A stretch of DNA of 64,000 nucleotides. Origin: Heterodera schachtii (Eukaryota; Nematoda; Chromadorea; Rhabditida; Heteroderidae). The notes under the pieces are model-generated. The model was given only the letters and a program-made list of their open reading frames with translations. It did no database searches and was not told where the DNA came from. The stretch covers positions 26,990 to 90,989 of the forward strand of contig SIJG01000162.1 of assembly GCA_023374025.1 (NCBI GenBank), written 5' to 3'. Position numbers and translations under genes: made by a program. Positions 44,101-59,100 of the stretch are shown here, piece by piece. How positions within the stretch are numbered: position 1 is the first letter of the stretch; every line of letters begins with the position of its first letter.

Positions 44101-47100
44101 ATTTTTAAATTTGACTGATAATTCTCCCACCCGAGAAAATTTTTAAAAATTTAACCAAAATATAGATTTTTTTTCAGAAAAAAGCTAGGTTTTTAACAAA
44201 GAAATTGGCAACTTAATTTGTAAGGCAAAGATTTGAAAAATTAAAAAATGATAAATTTCGTTAATTTTCAAGATTTCAAGATTTTTCTTCGTTTTAAAAT
44301 TTCTAAGAAATTTTTCTTCACCTTTCAAAAACTTCAAATTTTTATGTGTATATTTTTGGCTTACAAACAGAAAAATTGCATTAAATTTCTTAAATTATTT
44401 TTCAAGATCTTCTTTTTTTTTAAAAATCTATTCAATTTTGATAATTTTTAAAAATTTTCTATTTGGGGAAGACTTGATACGCCCTGCTGCACTGGTCTCC
44501 CACCTGAGCATTCATCAATGTCCACACATGTCTTCATGTCCTGCTTGTTCAGCTGATAGCCCTGATCACAGTCGCATTTGTAGCCGATCAGTTGGTCAAC
44601 ACAGCGCTGCTCGCACAACGGACGTTCGGCCAACTCGCACTCATTGATGACTGCAAAAACAATTATATGATCCTATATCCACCGAAAAAATTTTAAAATT
44701 TTCAAAAATAAGAAATTCCGAGAATAAATTGTTTTTTTAAATCAACCTAATTGTTAAAAAAGGAATTTTTTTTTATTTAAATTAACCTTCAAAAACTGGG
44801 TTATGAAATGTAAAAAAAACAATAATAAATTGTTAATTAAAATGTTCAATTGAATTAAAGTTTTTAAGCTAAAGTTAAATGTATCGTTTTCATTATACTA
44901 GTCTGCACAACTGGACTAATTAATTAATCAATTAGTATTAATGATGTAATTAATAACTATTATTAATTACTACTCACAACAGCTTGGGCTTTCATCAGTC
45001 CGATCGACACAGTCATAATTGCTGTCGCACACTTTGTGAATGTCAATGCATTGGCCCGACTTGCACTCGTATTGGCCTTGTGCACAATTGTTGGTGCCGT
45101 CCAGGATGGTGGCCGTTGCGAGCCCGGTCAAATTGCGTGCCTTCACCTCATCAGCGGTACAGTGCTGCTCGTCCGACATGTCGTCACAGTCGTCGTTGCC
45201 ATCGCAGCGCCACGAGTTTGGAATGCACTAATTGGTGGGGAGTGAGGGGGTAATTAAATTAAATTCAAACAATTAAATTTATATATTTTTTTTGGGAAAA
45301 TTTTGAAACAATAAGCGATAAATTGCACTCTTTTTAACGAATTAATAGTGTTGAAGAAAATTAATTTCTTTTATTTGGAGCGAGCTTGCGACAAGCGTGT
45401 TACCGTAATACACGTACAGTATAAATGCCACCACTATCTTATGGTTGACCTACCACGTTACCGTAATTACGTATAATATTGTACAGAATAATTGTCACCA
45501 CAACCTTATAGTTGATCAAGTGATCAAGCATGTTACCGTAATACACGTACAGTATAAAATATCACCACTATCTTATGGTTGACCAAGCACGTTACCGTAA
45601 TTACGTATATTATTGTACATAACAACTGTCAATACAATCTTATGGTCGACCAAGCACGTTATCGTAATTACGTATATTATTGTATAGAATAACTGTCACC
45701 ACTATCTTATGGTTGATCAAGTGATCAAAACTTGTTACCGTAACGATTATCATTATACAGTATATAAATATCACCACCACCTTATGGTTGCTGCATTGCC
45801 AAAAGTCGGGCTGACAAGCCTGGTAAGTGCAATTCTGGTGCTCATCAGACCCATCCAAACAGTCATTGTCACCTGGAGGCATTTATTACTAATTAGCTGA
45901 TTAATTAATATTGGCATTTTCATAAATTTGAAATTTTTTCTTAATTACTCACGATGAGCCAAAAATTACTATACATATATGTAAAGTGACAAACAAATAA
46001 TTCTTCTTCACGTACCATCGCATTCCCAGCTGAAAAAGAAGAAATTATTCATGATAAAGAAATTAAATAAATCATTCGAATTTTTTTTTAATGTAACATA
46101 TTTTTTTCATAAATAAAAAACAGAATAAATAAAATTCTCTGTATATTTTTGCAGGTTCTATTTACTCTCTATTATAGTCTCATCAAAAATATTGAAAAAA
46201 CAAAAATTAATTATTTTTTCGCACCCCTCGTTTTATTTAGAAAATTTGATGAAATTTATTTTTTAAATTTTGCAAGCCAATAAAACATTTATATTTAAAG
46301 CTAAAATGATAAATTTAAGAATGTTAAAAGAGATTGATGCTGTGCCTAATTTTTATTTAAAAAATCTCACAGCTTTAAACAGTAAAAAAAAAAAATTTTT
46401 TTATCTAAAATTTTCATTTTGAATTTTAGAAAATTTAACATTTTTTAACAAAAATTTTAATATTTTTTACTAGGAAGAAAACTCTTAGAAATTTACTTCT
46501 TTTTTTAATATTTTGTCGTTGGAAAGGGATTGGACAAATTGGTCCCATCCACCCGGCCAATAAGCCTTCGGCTCCCCCCACCTGGCATGAATGCAGTGGT
46601 TGTTGTTGCAACGGAACTCGCCCTTGTTGCACGCCTTTTTAGTGACGCCGCACAACGCTTCACTTTCGTCCTCACCGCCGGCACAGGTCACATCGCCGTC
46701 ACAAAGCCACACTTTTGGAATGCATTCATATTTGGGCTTAAAGAATCAGCATATTTATTTATTTGATTTAAACAATGAAAGAAAGGCACAGAGCTAGTCG
46801 ACATTTTAAGGAGAAAGAAAAAACCTGGACCTGTGTTTTTTGGACAAAATTCAAGAAATTCTCTAGGCCCAGGAAAAGCCAGGCCTGTCAAGACATGGAA
46901 CCTGTTCTGGATCCTATATTTTTTGGCAAAAACCCAGGAAAATTGAGGCCCAGAAAAATCCAGACTTGTCAAGACATGAGCCTTAAGGCTTGCTGGATCC
47001 AGGCCTGGAACTTGTTGGTCCTGGATCTAGATTAATTGGCAAAACCCATGGAAAACCGGGGCGCAGTAAAAAACCAGGCTTGAAAGGAGGCATGGATGGA

Positions 47101-50100
47101 CCCAAAGCCCTGGCTTTGGATTTTTTTTATAAATTAAAAAAATACCAAAACTACTTTGTTAATTTCACAAAAATATCTTTCAGAAAAATGACCGCTTCAC
47201 ACTCACTTCCGCGCCCATCACACCACACCGAAATTAAATAAAAATTGCATTAAATTTTTTTTAAGTATTTACCTACTTTTTTTTTAATTTCATGATGAAT
47301 TAATAATTTTGCAAAATATTTTAAAAACGCAAAAAAAGCGGGGGGAGGGGGGGGGGGGGGAGAATGAGTGTACCCCTGGGTTTCCACCATCTACCATCAT
47401 GCTCATGTTGAACACTGCAATCAACACCACCCACCTGTGCAAGCCGTGCGTTCGATTTGCAGTGGAACTCGTCCTCGGTGCATGTGCGGTTGCCGCACCG
47501 GTGCCGCGTGGACTCGTCGCTGGCGTCCCCGCAGTCGTCCTCCCCGTCGCAGATGAACGCACGCGAAATGCACTTGCCATTGTCGCATTGGAACAAGTAT
47601 TGGCCCACGCACACCTTTATTTAAATTAAAATAGAGGAACAAATTTTATTAAAAAAATAAAAAATAATTAATTTTATAAAGGGTAATCAATTGATATGAA
47701 TAAAATAAATATTTTCAATCAATTAACACAAATCGAATGAATTGCGTAAAAATCCAAAAAATTCAAAAGTATTAGAATGAAATATGTAAATTTAGAAAAA
47801 AGTATAAAAAATTAATGCAAAAAGCCACAAAATGACAAGAAAAATGATTGCTAATTTAAGAATAAACAATAAAGTTTTATAAAAGCCTTTATTTTTGGAG
47901 GTAAAAAAATTTAATAAATTTTATTCCCTTGGGCATTTACTTTTAAAATACAGTTAAAAAAGTATAATTAAATAAATTTGCCATTTACGGTATTAAAATG
48001 CCACCATTTTTCCACCCCCACCTTTTTGCCCTCTGCGTCTGTGCAGTTGGAATGCGTTTCGTCCCATGCGCTTTCGCCACAGTCACTGTCCCCGTCACAT
48101 TGCCATGTCTCCGGAATGCAACGCCCGTTTGGACAGCGCACATAATGCTTTCCGCATTGTTGATTCATCTTTAAAAATTAAGCGTATTACAAATTTAAAT
48201 AAATTAGAAATTTATAATTATATTAATTTATCGAATCGAGCATTTTTGAAATCCTAAATGGGTTTGGCCCGGATCAATTTGGCGCGCCAGTCTAGGCGCG
48301 GACAACTTTTCCCCTACGAGTCAGTTTGGCTAAATGGGCCTGGCTTGGGTTGGCGCGCCAGTCTAGGCGCTAACTCTTTTTTTTATTTATAACGGGCGCA
48401 AGTCCATGCAAAAATCCGCGCCAAACTGGCCCATTCCCGAATATTTAGCCACTTCCCGAATATTTATTTTTTCTTTATAAATAAATAAGCAATTCCCTTT
48501 TTAGAAATTAAATAATTAATTTATTTGTTGGCATTACGCAAAACAGTTGTTGCTCATCAGCACGATCACCACAATCATCATATCCGTCACATAAATCAGC
48601 AGGCTGTAATTGTAATTAATGTATTTTTAAAAAGTTCCATATACAGTATATTTTTTGTCCCATACCGTACCTGTATGCAAATGTTTGTGTTCGGGCACTT
48701 CTTGCGCACCCCGCGACAATCAATAGGCAGTCCGGGACACGTTTTGGCATTCTCATCCGACACTTCCTGATCATGGCAATCATTGTGACCGTCACAAACG
48801 CGTGAACTGTTGATGCAATGCCCATTCATGCAGGCAAATGAACCTATTAAATTTTTGGGAGTGGGTAATTAAATGATTGGTTCGAGAGTCTTGAAACAGG
48901 GAATTCGAGTATAGAATACGGGTGGGATAGGGACCCCGTCGGGATTTCCTCGTCCTTATGCCGACTTGAGGATCCTGACAAAACATATCGGGATTCAAAT
49001 CCCGGCATGTCGGGATTTGAATCACGGTATGCCCACCGTGTCGAGATTTTAAATTCATTTAACCCCTCCTTAATTAATTATCATCTCATCATTAAACATT
49101 GAATCACCTGGCGGGCACACCGTGTTGACCACCATTGACGTGCCCGTGCCAATGCCGCCGCTTCCGCTGACGCCGCCTTCTTGGCCCGCCTTTTGCGTGG
49201 GCAAGCCGCAGTCAATTTCGTCGGACCGGTCGCCACAGTCGTTGACCCCGTTGCAGCGCAACTGTTCCTGCACACAGCGCCTGTTCGCGCACAGGTAGTA
49301 CGTCTCGGGGCAGAAGCGCACAAAACAGTAGCTGGGCGCCTCGTCCGACCCGTCCGCGCAGTCCGCCCGCGCGTCACACGTTTTGTCCAGCGCAATGCAA
49401 TGGCCGTCCGACGCGCATTGGAAATTGTATGGGCCTTCGCAGCTGACGCGTGCCGCTTCGTTCGGCACACATTGGGTGGCAATGTCTTCGCCCGGCTGCT
49501 TCACCTGACAATAAGCGGATCAGTGTAAAAATTGCCGAGTGATACTCTTTGTGACTCGATGCCAAAACACTCGAGCATTTTTCTAATTTAGAATTTAGAA
49601 ATTCACTAAAAAAAAAATTTCGGACGGCGCTTAAAATAGAGAGATCTTTTAATGATGCTTCGAAAATTCTAATTTTGAAAAAAACTATTTTTAAAAAATT
49701 TTCTAACTTTTTTTTGAAGCGTTGGACGAGGGGGAGGACTAAAACGGATGCTACCTAGTTAACTTAAAATAAGAAAATTTAAAAAATAAATAAATAAAAT
49801 TTTAATGATATTTAGAAATTCTAGAAAATTGTTAAAAATTTGGAAATTAAAAACGTTCTAACTTTTTCCGAAACACATTCTCACAGCTATATAAATTGTC
49901 CAAATTGGCATTTAAGTGTGCCATTGATAATGATCATAACCACCCACCAATTGATAGGTGTCATTACAGCTGCACTGCACTTTGTGCGCCGGGGTGCCCA
50001 TATCATCGGAGATCACATGACAAATCTGATCACATCCACCGTTGTTTTTGGCACACAAATGACTGGTCCGCTCATTGCACCTTTTAATTAGTCTCATAAT

Positions 50101-53100
50101 TTCAATTATCAGTAATTTTAAAAATTCGATCAATAGTTGATTGGTAATTACCAACCATTAGCCCGTAATTAGTCAATATACCAATTAGTCGGTAATTAAA
50201 AATAATCCGTCAAATAATCGATAAATTTTTTAAAAAGCGTTGAATCAACTCTTTTTTTTTTTACCATTGATTACGCGTTTTGATGTCCGATTCGCTGGCA
50301 AAAATGCGCACAGTGCCCGGCAAGCGATGATCAGGTGCCACACTTTCGTAGAAATTGCCGGTGAACTTGTTCATGCGGAAAATGCCGTTGGACAACGGGT
50401 CACTGAGGTACAGCCAATTCTCCCAAATGTCCATGGATTTTGCTCTCAATCCAACGCCTTAAAAGAATTGCCAATAATTTTGATATTGAATGGAAGATTC
50501 CCAGATTTTGACATGGATTTAAGTTGCATAATTGAAATTTGCCCTTTTTTTTGGGGGGTAAGTGCCAATTTTAAAATTTTAAATAGTCTTGTCAAATTCA
50601 AAATCATTTAAAATATCAGGCTGATCCGGATCCATAACAAATCAAGACTAGAATTTGACCATCACAAATCCCACATAATCGGCTCGTTTAAATTCAATTA
50701 ATTAAATCATGTCCAAATTATCTCTCTGTTATTCTCTCTAACTGTCTTTCTCTCAGTTCTCTGTTTTTCTCGGTCTCTCAATTCTGTCTCACTATATCCA
50801 ACGCTCTTCTTCTCTCTCACCCTCTCTCACTGTCTCTTTCTCTCTCTCTACTCTATCCTCTCTCTCTCTCTCTCTCTCTTTCACTCTCCCGCCTCCCAAC
50901 GTGCCAATTGTGCGCCGATTTGTGCCATCATAGTTGGCCGATTCGATGCTCAACCGATTCACATCCGACCAGTAGATGCGCTGTTCATGGCCGTCCACTG
51001 TGAGCGCGGCCGCAAGGCTCAGCTCCTCGCGGATGATCACGCGTCGGTTGCCGCCCGCCATGTTGGCACGCTCAATGCGCGGCTCGTAGGCACCGCCAGT
51101 TACCTTTAAAATTTGAGAGCAAATTTAGAAGGAAATTATTGGTAAAAAATGGTAGGAAATTGGTTGAAACAATTTTTACAGAATTTTCTAAAATTAGTCA
51201 TAAATAAATAAGGTAAATGATAAAATGCTATTTTTTTTTAATTTGACAATTTATTTTCTTTTAGTTATTTTAATTTTTACCCCCCCCCCCCCCCAATAAA
51301 CCACCAAACTGACAAACTGAGAGCCTTTTTTGAATTTTCAACTTTTTATTAACAAATTTTTTTGTATTATTTTAAGACAGATAGCAAAAAATAAATGCAA
51401 TTTGAATTTGAATTATTGTCGTCATAATTCCCAATGATTAATAAAAAATAAAAATTGAATATTAATTTTTATTTTATGAATTTTTTCAGAGTGAAATTAA
51501 AATATTTTAAAATAATTGATGCTCGATTCTGTTGGTCTAGGTCACAAATCGGGAACGGGACAAAATCTCGCCGCCGAAATCTCGCCACAGAAATTTCAAA
51601 AAAATTTTTTTCTAACAGAAATTTTTCAAGGAAAAAATGAAATTTTTTTTATAAGAAAATTTTGAGAAAAAAATTTCTGAAAATTTTTAAGCAATTTTTT
51701 TTTGAAATTTTATGATGATTACTGTTTTTTCGTAAAATTTCAAAAAAACTTAACAAAATTTTTTTTTTAATTTTCCTTGAAAAATTTTTGTTTGAAAAAA
51801 AAATTTTTTGAAATTTCTGCGGCGAGATTTTGTCCCGGCGAGATTTCGGCGGCGAGATTTTGGGGTGTACCCCACAAATCACGGTAAATTTTCGATCTGT
51901 CTCGAATATCCCTATTAAAATCACTAAAAAACACCACCTTATAGCCGCTGTCCGACCAGAATACATAGCCAGCACACGGGTCCAATGCCAACGCATATGT
52001 CCAATCACCGGTGGCAATTGTCACAACTTAATTAATAAGGCGTCAAATTAAAAAAAAAATTTAAGAAAGGGAAAACTATTTTCTTGGCGAACAATAATTA
52101 TCATACATTCATTAAAATTTAATAATTGTGCTTTAATTAAATTAATTGTATTAACAATAAAAAAAAAACTCACTATGGTCTCCTCGCGTGTCGAAGGCGT
52201 AAATTTTTCCTAAAAATATTTGATTATAATATAAAATAATCATTTCACTCATAAATTTAAAAAATTAATTGACCTAATTGTCCGTTTAATCGCTTTTACA
52301 AAACAGTGTAAATTCCATAAATTAAATTAGGATAAAAAAAGTTCATTAATATATTTTTTGGCACACTCTTGACCCTTTCGGCTGGTTTAAAGTTTTTCAA
52401 CTTATTTAGCTTTTATGATAAAGAAAATTGAAAATTCTCAAAAAAAAATTATTTTTAAAAAATTTTGCCCATTTGATGTATATATTTTTTTTAATTTTAA
52501 TGAAATTTTATAAATTTAATTTTATTAAAAAACTTAGACCCATTCGCTGGATGCTTTTTTAAAATTTTTATTTTAAAATTTAAAAGTTTAATTTATTTTA
52601 TAAAATTGGGATTCAAAGGAACTATTTTTTTAAGTTTTATTAAAAATTTTACAAAATTAATCATTAGAAAAAATATTGACCCGATCTTCCGGTTGTCCAG
52701 TACAGCTTTTGTGTGACCCAATCATAGCGCATGTCGGACACATGGCGACTGCCCATTTGCATTTCCAACGAGTGGAGACGCTCCGGGTTGATCAATTGGC
52801 GGATTTGCTTCGGCTGACTCATTGGGAACCAGCTGGAAATGGTGGCAACAAATTGTAAAATTTATTTTTTAAATGAAAATTTTAATATAAATTTTAAATA
52901 AATTAAAATGGAAATTAATTTGCGCTTACTTGTAAAATTTACAAAATAATTTTTTATTACAGCAATTTTTAAATATTATTATTGAATTGATTAAAACAAA
53001 TTATTGTTTGGTTTGATATAATTTGCTTAATGATTTGAAAAATTAATAGATTAATTAATTAAAATACAATATAAATAATAATAATAATTGTTTAATTAAA

Positions 53101-56100
53101 TGAAATATTAAATAATAATAAAAAATAATAATTAATTGTTTAATTAAAATGCAATATTAAATAATAATAATAATAAACAAATTCTTTTAATTATGAAATT
53201 TTAACTTCATTTAGATAACAATTTATTTTTAAATTTTTATTTTTAGGATTAAAAATTTGCATATTTTTTTGGCAATGCAACATAAATTTCCACCTTATAT
53301 TAGCACCATTTGGCGCATCAGTGGCCACATAAATGCGTCGCAAATTCACGTCAACATCAAAAATTTGAATGGACGGGAAGGGCGGGAATTGTTCGCGCAA
53401 AGGGCTGAAAATGTTAAAAAAGGAAATTAATTAAAATTTAAAAAAAAAACAATAATTTGTGCATTTAAAAAATGCCATTCCCCTCACCTGCTAGCCTTTA
53501 TGTCCGGCACAATTGTTGCGTCCACAATACGATCTCCATCAATGAACATCTGCAATTAATTCCATAGATAATGAATGAATTAAGAAAAATTTGGGGTGGG
53601 GAATGCGCAAACGATACCGCATTTTTTTATATTATATCCTATATATAGTATGCCCAAGTTTTTTGTTTCTTGATACAGTATCACTGACGCATTTTCCAAC
53701 AAAAATACAATTAAACTCAAGATTCATTTATTCGTATAAAATAATTAGAAAACTCATTTAAATATATTTAAATACTAATAAAAAGTACCATGAATGTGTC
53801 CGGCTCTGAAAAATCGGGAGTTTAATTAATTTGTTGTTAATGAATTGTGTTAAGTTATGTAATCACCGTCACAAATTCGTCCTTTCGGCACCCCCTTGGC
53901 ACATGCACAGTTTGGCGATGATGAGCCAGGAATGGCCAGGCACAATTGTGGACAAGGTGACTAAAACATCAAAATTTATGGAACAATTTCAAAATGGAAG
54001 AAAAATAGTTTGGCATTCGATGTAAAATAACGGAGAAAGAAAAAAAAAATTGAAAAATGAAAATTTTCAAAATTTATTGACAATGAAATTGATACACTGA
54101 AAAAAAAAAACTCCAATTCGAAACATTTACAGATGGAAGGCCAAATTTGGAGAAAAACAATTTTTCACTATTAAGAGGCATAGAATTTCATTAAAAATTA
54201 GCAAATTTATTGAGGAAAATTTTGAATTTTTTTTTTTGTTTTCAAATCGAAAAATAGTTATTTTTTATTTGCTTTAAAAATGGCGTAAATCTGAAGAAAA
54301 AAAAAATTATGGTATAAATCAGAAAAATTCTTTAATTTGATTTTAAATCATTTTTTAATTTCTATATTGTGGCTTATTCGTTTTTACCTTTCGAAGACTT
54401 TCACTGATATGGCACGGTGAAGTGGCCTTTGGCTGTGCCAACGCGTCAAATGCCGCCAGATCAGTCAGATCTTGCAGATCACCAACAACAGTGACCGGGG
54501 AAAGGATCATCGAGCTTTGGTTGGGTTTGCTGCTGCCAGCAAACACTTTTTCCAGCCGCCGATCTGTCCAGTACATCTGAAAGTTGGGCCGATCGGTGAT
54601 TGATTCAAGAACTAAGCAATTTCAATTGAATCAAGATTTCCAAGATTTGCAAATGTCTTAATCATGGCAATTTTTACAATTTGCCAAGATAATTGCCATT
54701 GTAAAAGATTCCCTTAAAAGCTCCGATAGGCACCGCCGGTGAAATTTTTGTAATTTTAATGTAATTTGATTAACATATTGTCACTAAATTTTTGTGATTT
54801 GGAGCCAATTTTTTAAGAGAAATAAGGATTTTTAGGGATTTACGTTACTGATAGGCGCCTTCGGGGGAAAATTTATAATTTTAATGAATTTATCAAAAAA
54901 AAAATTGTTAAATTTTCCACCGTTTGCCGGCGACCCCCCCCCCCCCTTATTCGTGTTTGGCAGCCAAGATGTTGAGAACCATGTATGTCAGTCTTAATTC
55001 TTTCCAAAGCACAGTGATAATTCATTGCCTTTACCAAGTACTGTATATGTATATATATTTTTTACATTTTGGCCAACAATTGCAATGCCAGTCGCCTCGG
55101 CAATGTCCGCACGGACCAACTCCGGCTTGGGCTCAGCGTCCGCTGCGTTCAACAGTTCCGGGTTGATACGGTAGATACCGTCCATGCCGGCATCGGTCCA
55201 ATACAGATAATGGCTGAGGGGAAAAATTGTTGACAACTGATTTAAAACATAATTAAGCACAACACAGGATTCTGTACTGCATTTTACATGATCCTTCCCT
55301 GGAATCTTGCTATTTATTCGAGAAATAGTATTTACAGGATTTGATTTTCAGGTTTTTATGGAAAACCATGTCTAGCGAAAATTTGAATTCAATCCAATAA
55401 CAATGACCAGGAAATTCGAAATACTGATCCAAGGGCGTAGCCAGGACCTTCGTTTCGGGGGGGGGGGGGGGCCCAACTCAAAAAGTCGATTCTTAGGGGT
55501 GTATTTTTCTTTTTTAGGAGTGTATTTTTGGTTTTTTGAAATCCCGAATTAGGGGGTGTATTTTACAAAATTTTTCGCCAAAAAAATTAATATTTTTTGC
55601 CATTCTGGCCTCCATTTTTCAAAAATATGGTATAATGGGGGTCCGGCGATGCCGATAGGCGCCGCCGGGAAAATTTTTGAGTATTTTAATGCAATTTTGT
55701 TAAGAAAATTGCTTAAAATTTCAAAAAAATTACTGAAAATTTTTTACTTTTTGGGTTTCGGGGGGGGGGGGGGGGGGGGCCCGGGCCCCCTGGCCCCCCC
55801 CCCCCCCCCCTAGCTACGCCCTTGTACTGATCATTAAATTTTAAATTAAAAATGGAGTAGAAAATTTTTATTTATTTTTTACATTTTAAACATTTTCTAT
55901 TTGTATTATTTAAATTAATTTTGATCAAATGAAAGGGACCCCACTCACCTGTTAGGGTCAACGATCAGATCAGTGGGTTCTTTGAGTTCGTCATGGACAA
56001 CCACTTGCTTATGCGTTCCGTCCAACCAAGCTCGCTTTAACAATAAAGTTTTTCAAAGTAAAAATTTTAACAAAACTTTTTACTTGAATTGCGGGCGTTT

Positions 56101-59100
56101 GGCCTTGATCAGCCCAGTAAATAAAGCGGGCTAAATGCAAAAAAAAAAAAAAATCAATTAACAATTAATCCTCTCTAATCGATTTAATTTAATTCATTAA
56201 TAAATCCGCGAGCGCACTTATCGGATCAACTGCAATTGAGGTGGGCGTTTCGGTGCGAGTGCTGAGCAAAATTTTTCTGTTCTCTCCATTCATTTGGCAC
56301 ACTTCAATGTTGGAGCGATCCGAGTCGGCATTGATGAAATAAATGTTGTCTAAAGTGTATTTGAAATAGAAATAATAAATACAGACAGTAAAACCAAACA
56401 AATAAATATGGTAAAAATTCATTTCCACGCATCCATATTCATACTGTATTGGTACAGTATGAATCGATCGATGTTTTTTAAAATTTAAAATCAATTTACT
56501 CACTGTTTATCCAATCAATCGCAACGCTTTTGATGATGTACCTTCATATAGGTAGTGGTATTAAATTTAATTTTAAAGTACTCTGAAATAATATTTATTT
56601 TTTATGATATTTAAAAGGAAATTTTTAAAATTTTTGCAATAAAAATTAATTAAAAAACCACAACCAATTAATATTTCCCTCTAATTAATTGATTAATTAA
56701 AAAATCAATTAAATTAGTAAAAAAAATTTCCCACCCGCCATAATTGTTCTTCACGATCACTTGACTCTCCGAATCGCCCAACACAAAACGGTTGATGCCC
56801 TTGTTGATGCCGGCAGCATCGACAAAGAAAATCGACTTTGTCTCATGATGGAAATCAACGCTGGTGATCGCGGCGCCCGAAATTGGCTCAAATGCGTCCG
56901 ATTTGGTGTGGCTTTGATCCGTCGGGATGGATTTGACGAAATTTTTGCCCGCCACCACGAGAAATGAGGCCGAATACAACTGAAAAATGGCAAAAAATTA
57001 TGGCTGATTTTTTAAAGAAAATATTGAAATTTTCTACAAAAGCCAAAATTCAAAAATCTTTCGAAAATTTTCATAAACGCTTCCCAAAAACATTATAAAT
57101 TTTAGATTTTAGGGATTTTTACAATTGAAATCCGAAGAATTGTCGGAAATAGTCGGCCCTCCCAGATCCCATTAAAATCCATTGTCACGGGCCCTGCTTT
57201 TCGGTTCCCGGCATTTCCCAGTCCAAATTTTTTTCCAGAAAATTCCCAGTCTTATAACCTATCGTCGAAAATTTTTCAAAAAAAATCAGACGTATATGCA
57301 CACGCGTAGTTTTTTGACGTCTCAACTCTCGGAAAACTTTTTAGTCTCGTCATCACACAACAAACACCTTGCATTTGTTGTCCTCGTCCAGCGTGAAACC
57401 GGTGCCGCACAAGCATGTGAATTTTTTGTGCTGTCCAGGAATGCAGAGCTGATCACAGTTACCGTTGTTTTCATGGCTTAAAAATGGGTGGAGGATACGG
57501 TAAGGTCGGTGTACAAATTGATGAATTACGGTAAAAAAAAGTGCAAAGAACAAACAATATTATTTTGTTCATGTCATGATGGTATAATTCTCATTCGAGC
57601 TCTTTTATAGCATATATTTATTATCCGTAAAATTTAATTGCCCATTATAATTAATATAGCTATTAATTGACAGTCAGGAGAGCCCTAACAGGACAGAAGG
57701 ACCCTCTGTCAGAATTTTTTTTTTTTATCAGTGATTCGGATTTTACTTAAAAATTGGGACCGGAATCCAGTCAGGTCAAATCAGAAGAAATTTTATTAAA
57801 AATTCTAAATTTCCAAATTTTCTAAGGCACCATCTGATCCAAAATTCCACAAAATTCTAAAAATAACACCAAGTTTTTTTTTGTTTACCAAGGATGCTTT
57901 TCCGTGCTGGGGTGGATGATTTTCAGGTTGTTCAACTGTTCAACATTGGCACGGAATTCGGAAAATTCGGGCGGTTGCTCATCGCCAACAAATTCGCCGG
58001 CAAAAATTTTGTCAAATGCCGAGTCGGAGTAGAAAATGCGGTTGTTGAAGAAGGCAATGGCACGCGGCTGTTTTGCCGGATCGTTCAGCAAATAATGCTT
58101 GTCCTGTCCTTCGTATGACACGCTGGTGATCGTAAAAATGCAAAATTAAATTAATTACAAATATTTAAAATAATTTAAATAATTAAAATGGCGGAATTAA
58201 GTTTTTGTTTGTTTTTTGATGAGTATCGCGAGGGTTTTAGAGGCGAAAAATCTCAAACAATTAATTTAATAATGGCAAACTGGCAAAAAAAAAGGCAAAA
58301 ATTGTGGCAAAAATAGTAGCGAAAAATGGCAAAAGTGATATTAAATCTTAATACCGCGTTTTTTTGTATGAAAATTAATTATTTCATTTATAATTTTATA
58401 AAAAAAAATTTAAAGGACATGAAATTCAAGGACATGCAAAAACTTAACGATGAATTTTTTAAAATTAATTTAATTGGAAAATCATCAAAATGTTATTATA
58501 AAAATTTTTAAGTTTTATCATGTATAGGAAATATTTAAATTTGAATTTTTAAATTTTATCCTTATTGGGGAGTGAAATTGGCACTTTGAGTTAAAATATT
58601 ATTAATTATTTTTTTCAATTTTGGTGTCCTTATCTTCCAGCTTTGGCCTCCGTGAAGTACACCCGATGGTTGACCGTGTCCAACGCCAGGTGGTCCAGCT
58701 CGGCCAGGTCGATGTTCACCAGCACCAACGGGTTGCCGCCGTCCATGTCGGCACGTGCCACCTTTGTGGCCACACCGCCCTTGCCCTGGTCAAGCCAAAA
58801 CAGCAGGCCTCGATCAGAATCCACCGCAATGGCAATGGGTTGCGCAACCGCGGTTGGTGTTTGATCATTGTGCAGGATCACCGCACGGAACTGTTGTTGA
58901 TCAGAGGGAGAGGATAATTTAAAATTTATTAAAAATACCAAAAAATTAAAAAAATATTAATTTAAAGAAAAACCCTTTTTTTGTATATGGAAATTTTATA
59001 TTTTTACAAATTTATTTACAATTTGCTTAATTAAAAACAATTTTTAATTGACTAAGTCAGATTTTTTTATTTTTCCAAATTATTTTGGCGAAGGAGGAAA

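Larger units (their letters stand above)
44975..49505 (-). other. LRP LDLa cluster of 10 repeats (cluster III type)
   Basis: Ten repeats: [132 protein letters not shown] and [17 protein letters not shown]. After the second repeat a Gly-rich linker ([15 protein letters not shown]) is inserted. Several repeats are split by introns carrying minisatellites. Confidence 0.85.
49947..53962 (-). other. LRP propeller 4 of the window with flanking EGF modules
   Basis: [23 protein letters not shown] (53866-53962), propeller exons with [83 protein letters not shown] and [18 protein letters not shown], then [21 protein letters not shown] (49947-50090). Confidence 0.82.
54388..56980 (-). other. LRP propeller 3 of the window
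   Basis: Exons include [88 protein letters not shown] and [15 protein letters not shown], all propeller-type strands. Confidence 0.82.

Noticed and set aside
45399..45790. Possible CRISPR-like array because GTTACCGTAA recurs at near-regular spacing
   Set aside because: The sequence between recurrences is itself repeated and overlaps an exon end; it is a minisatellite.
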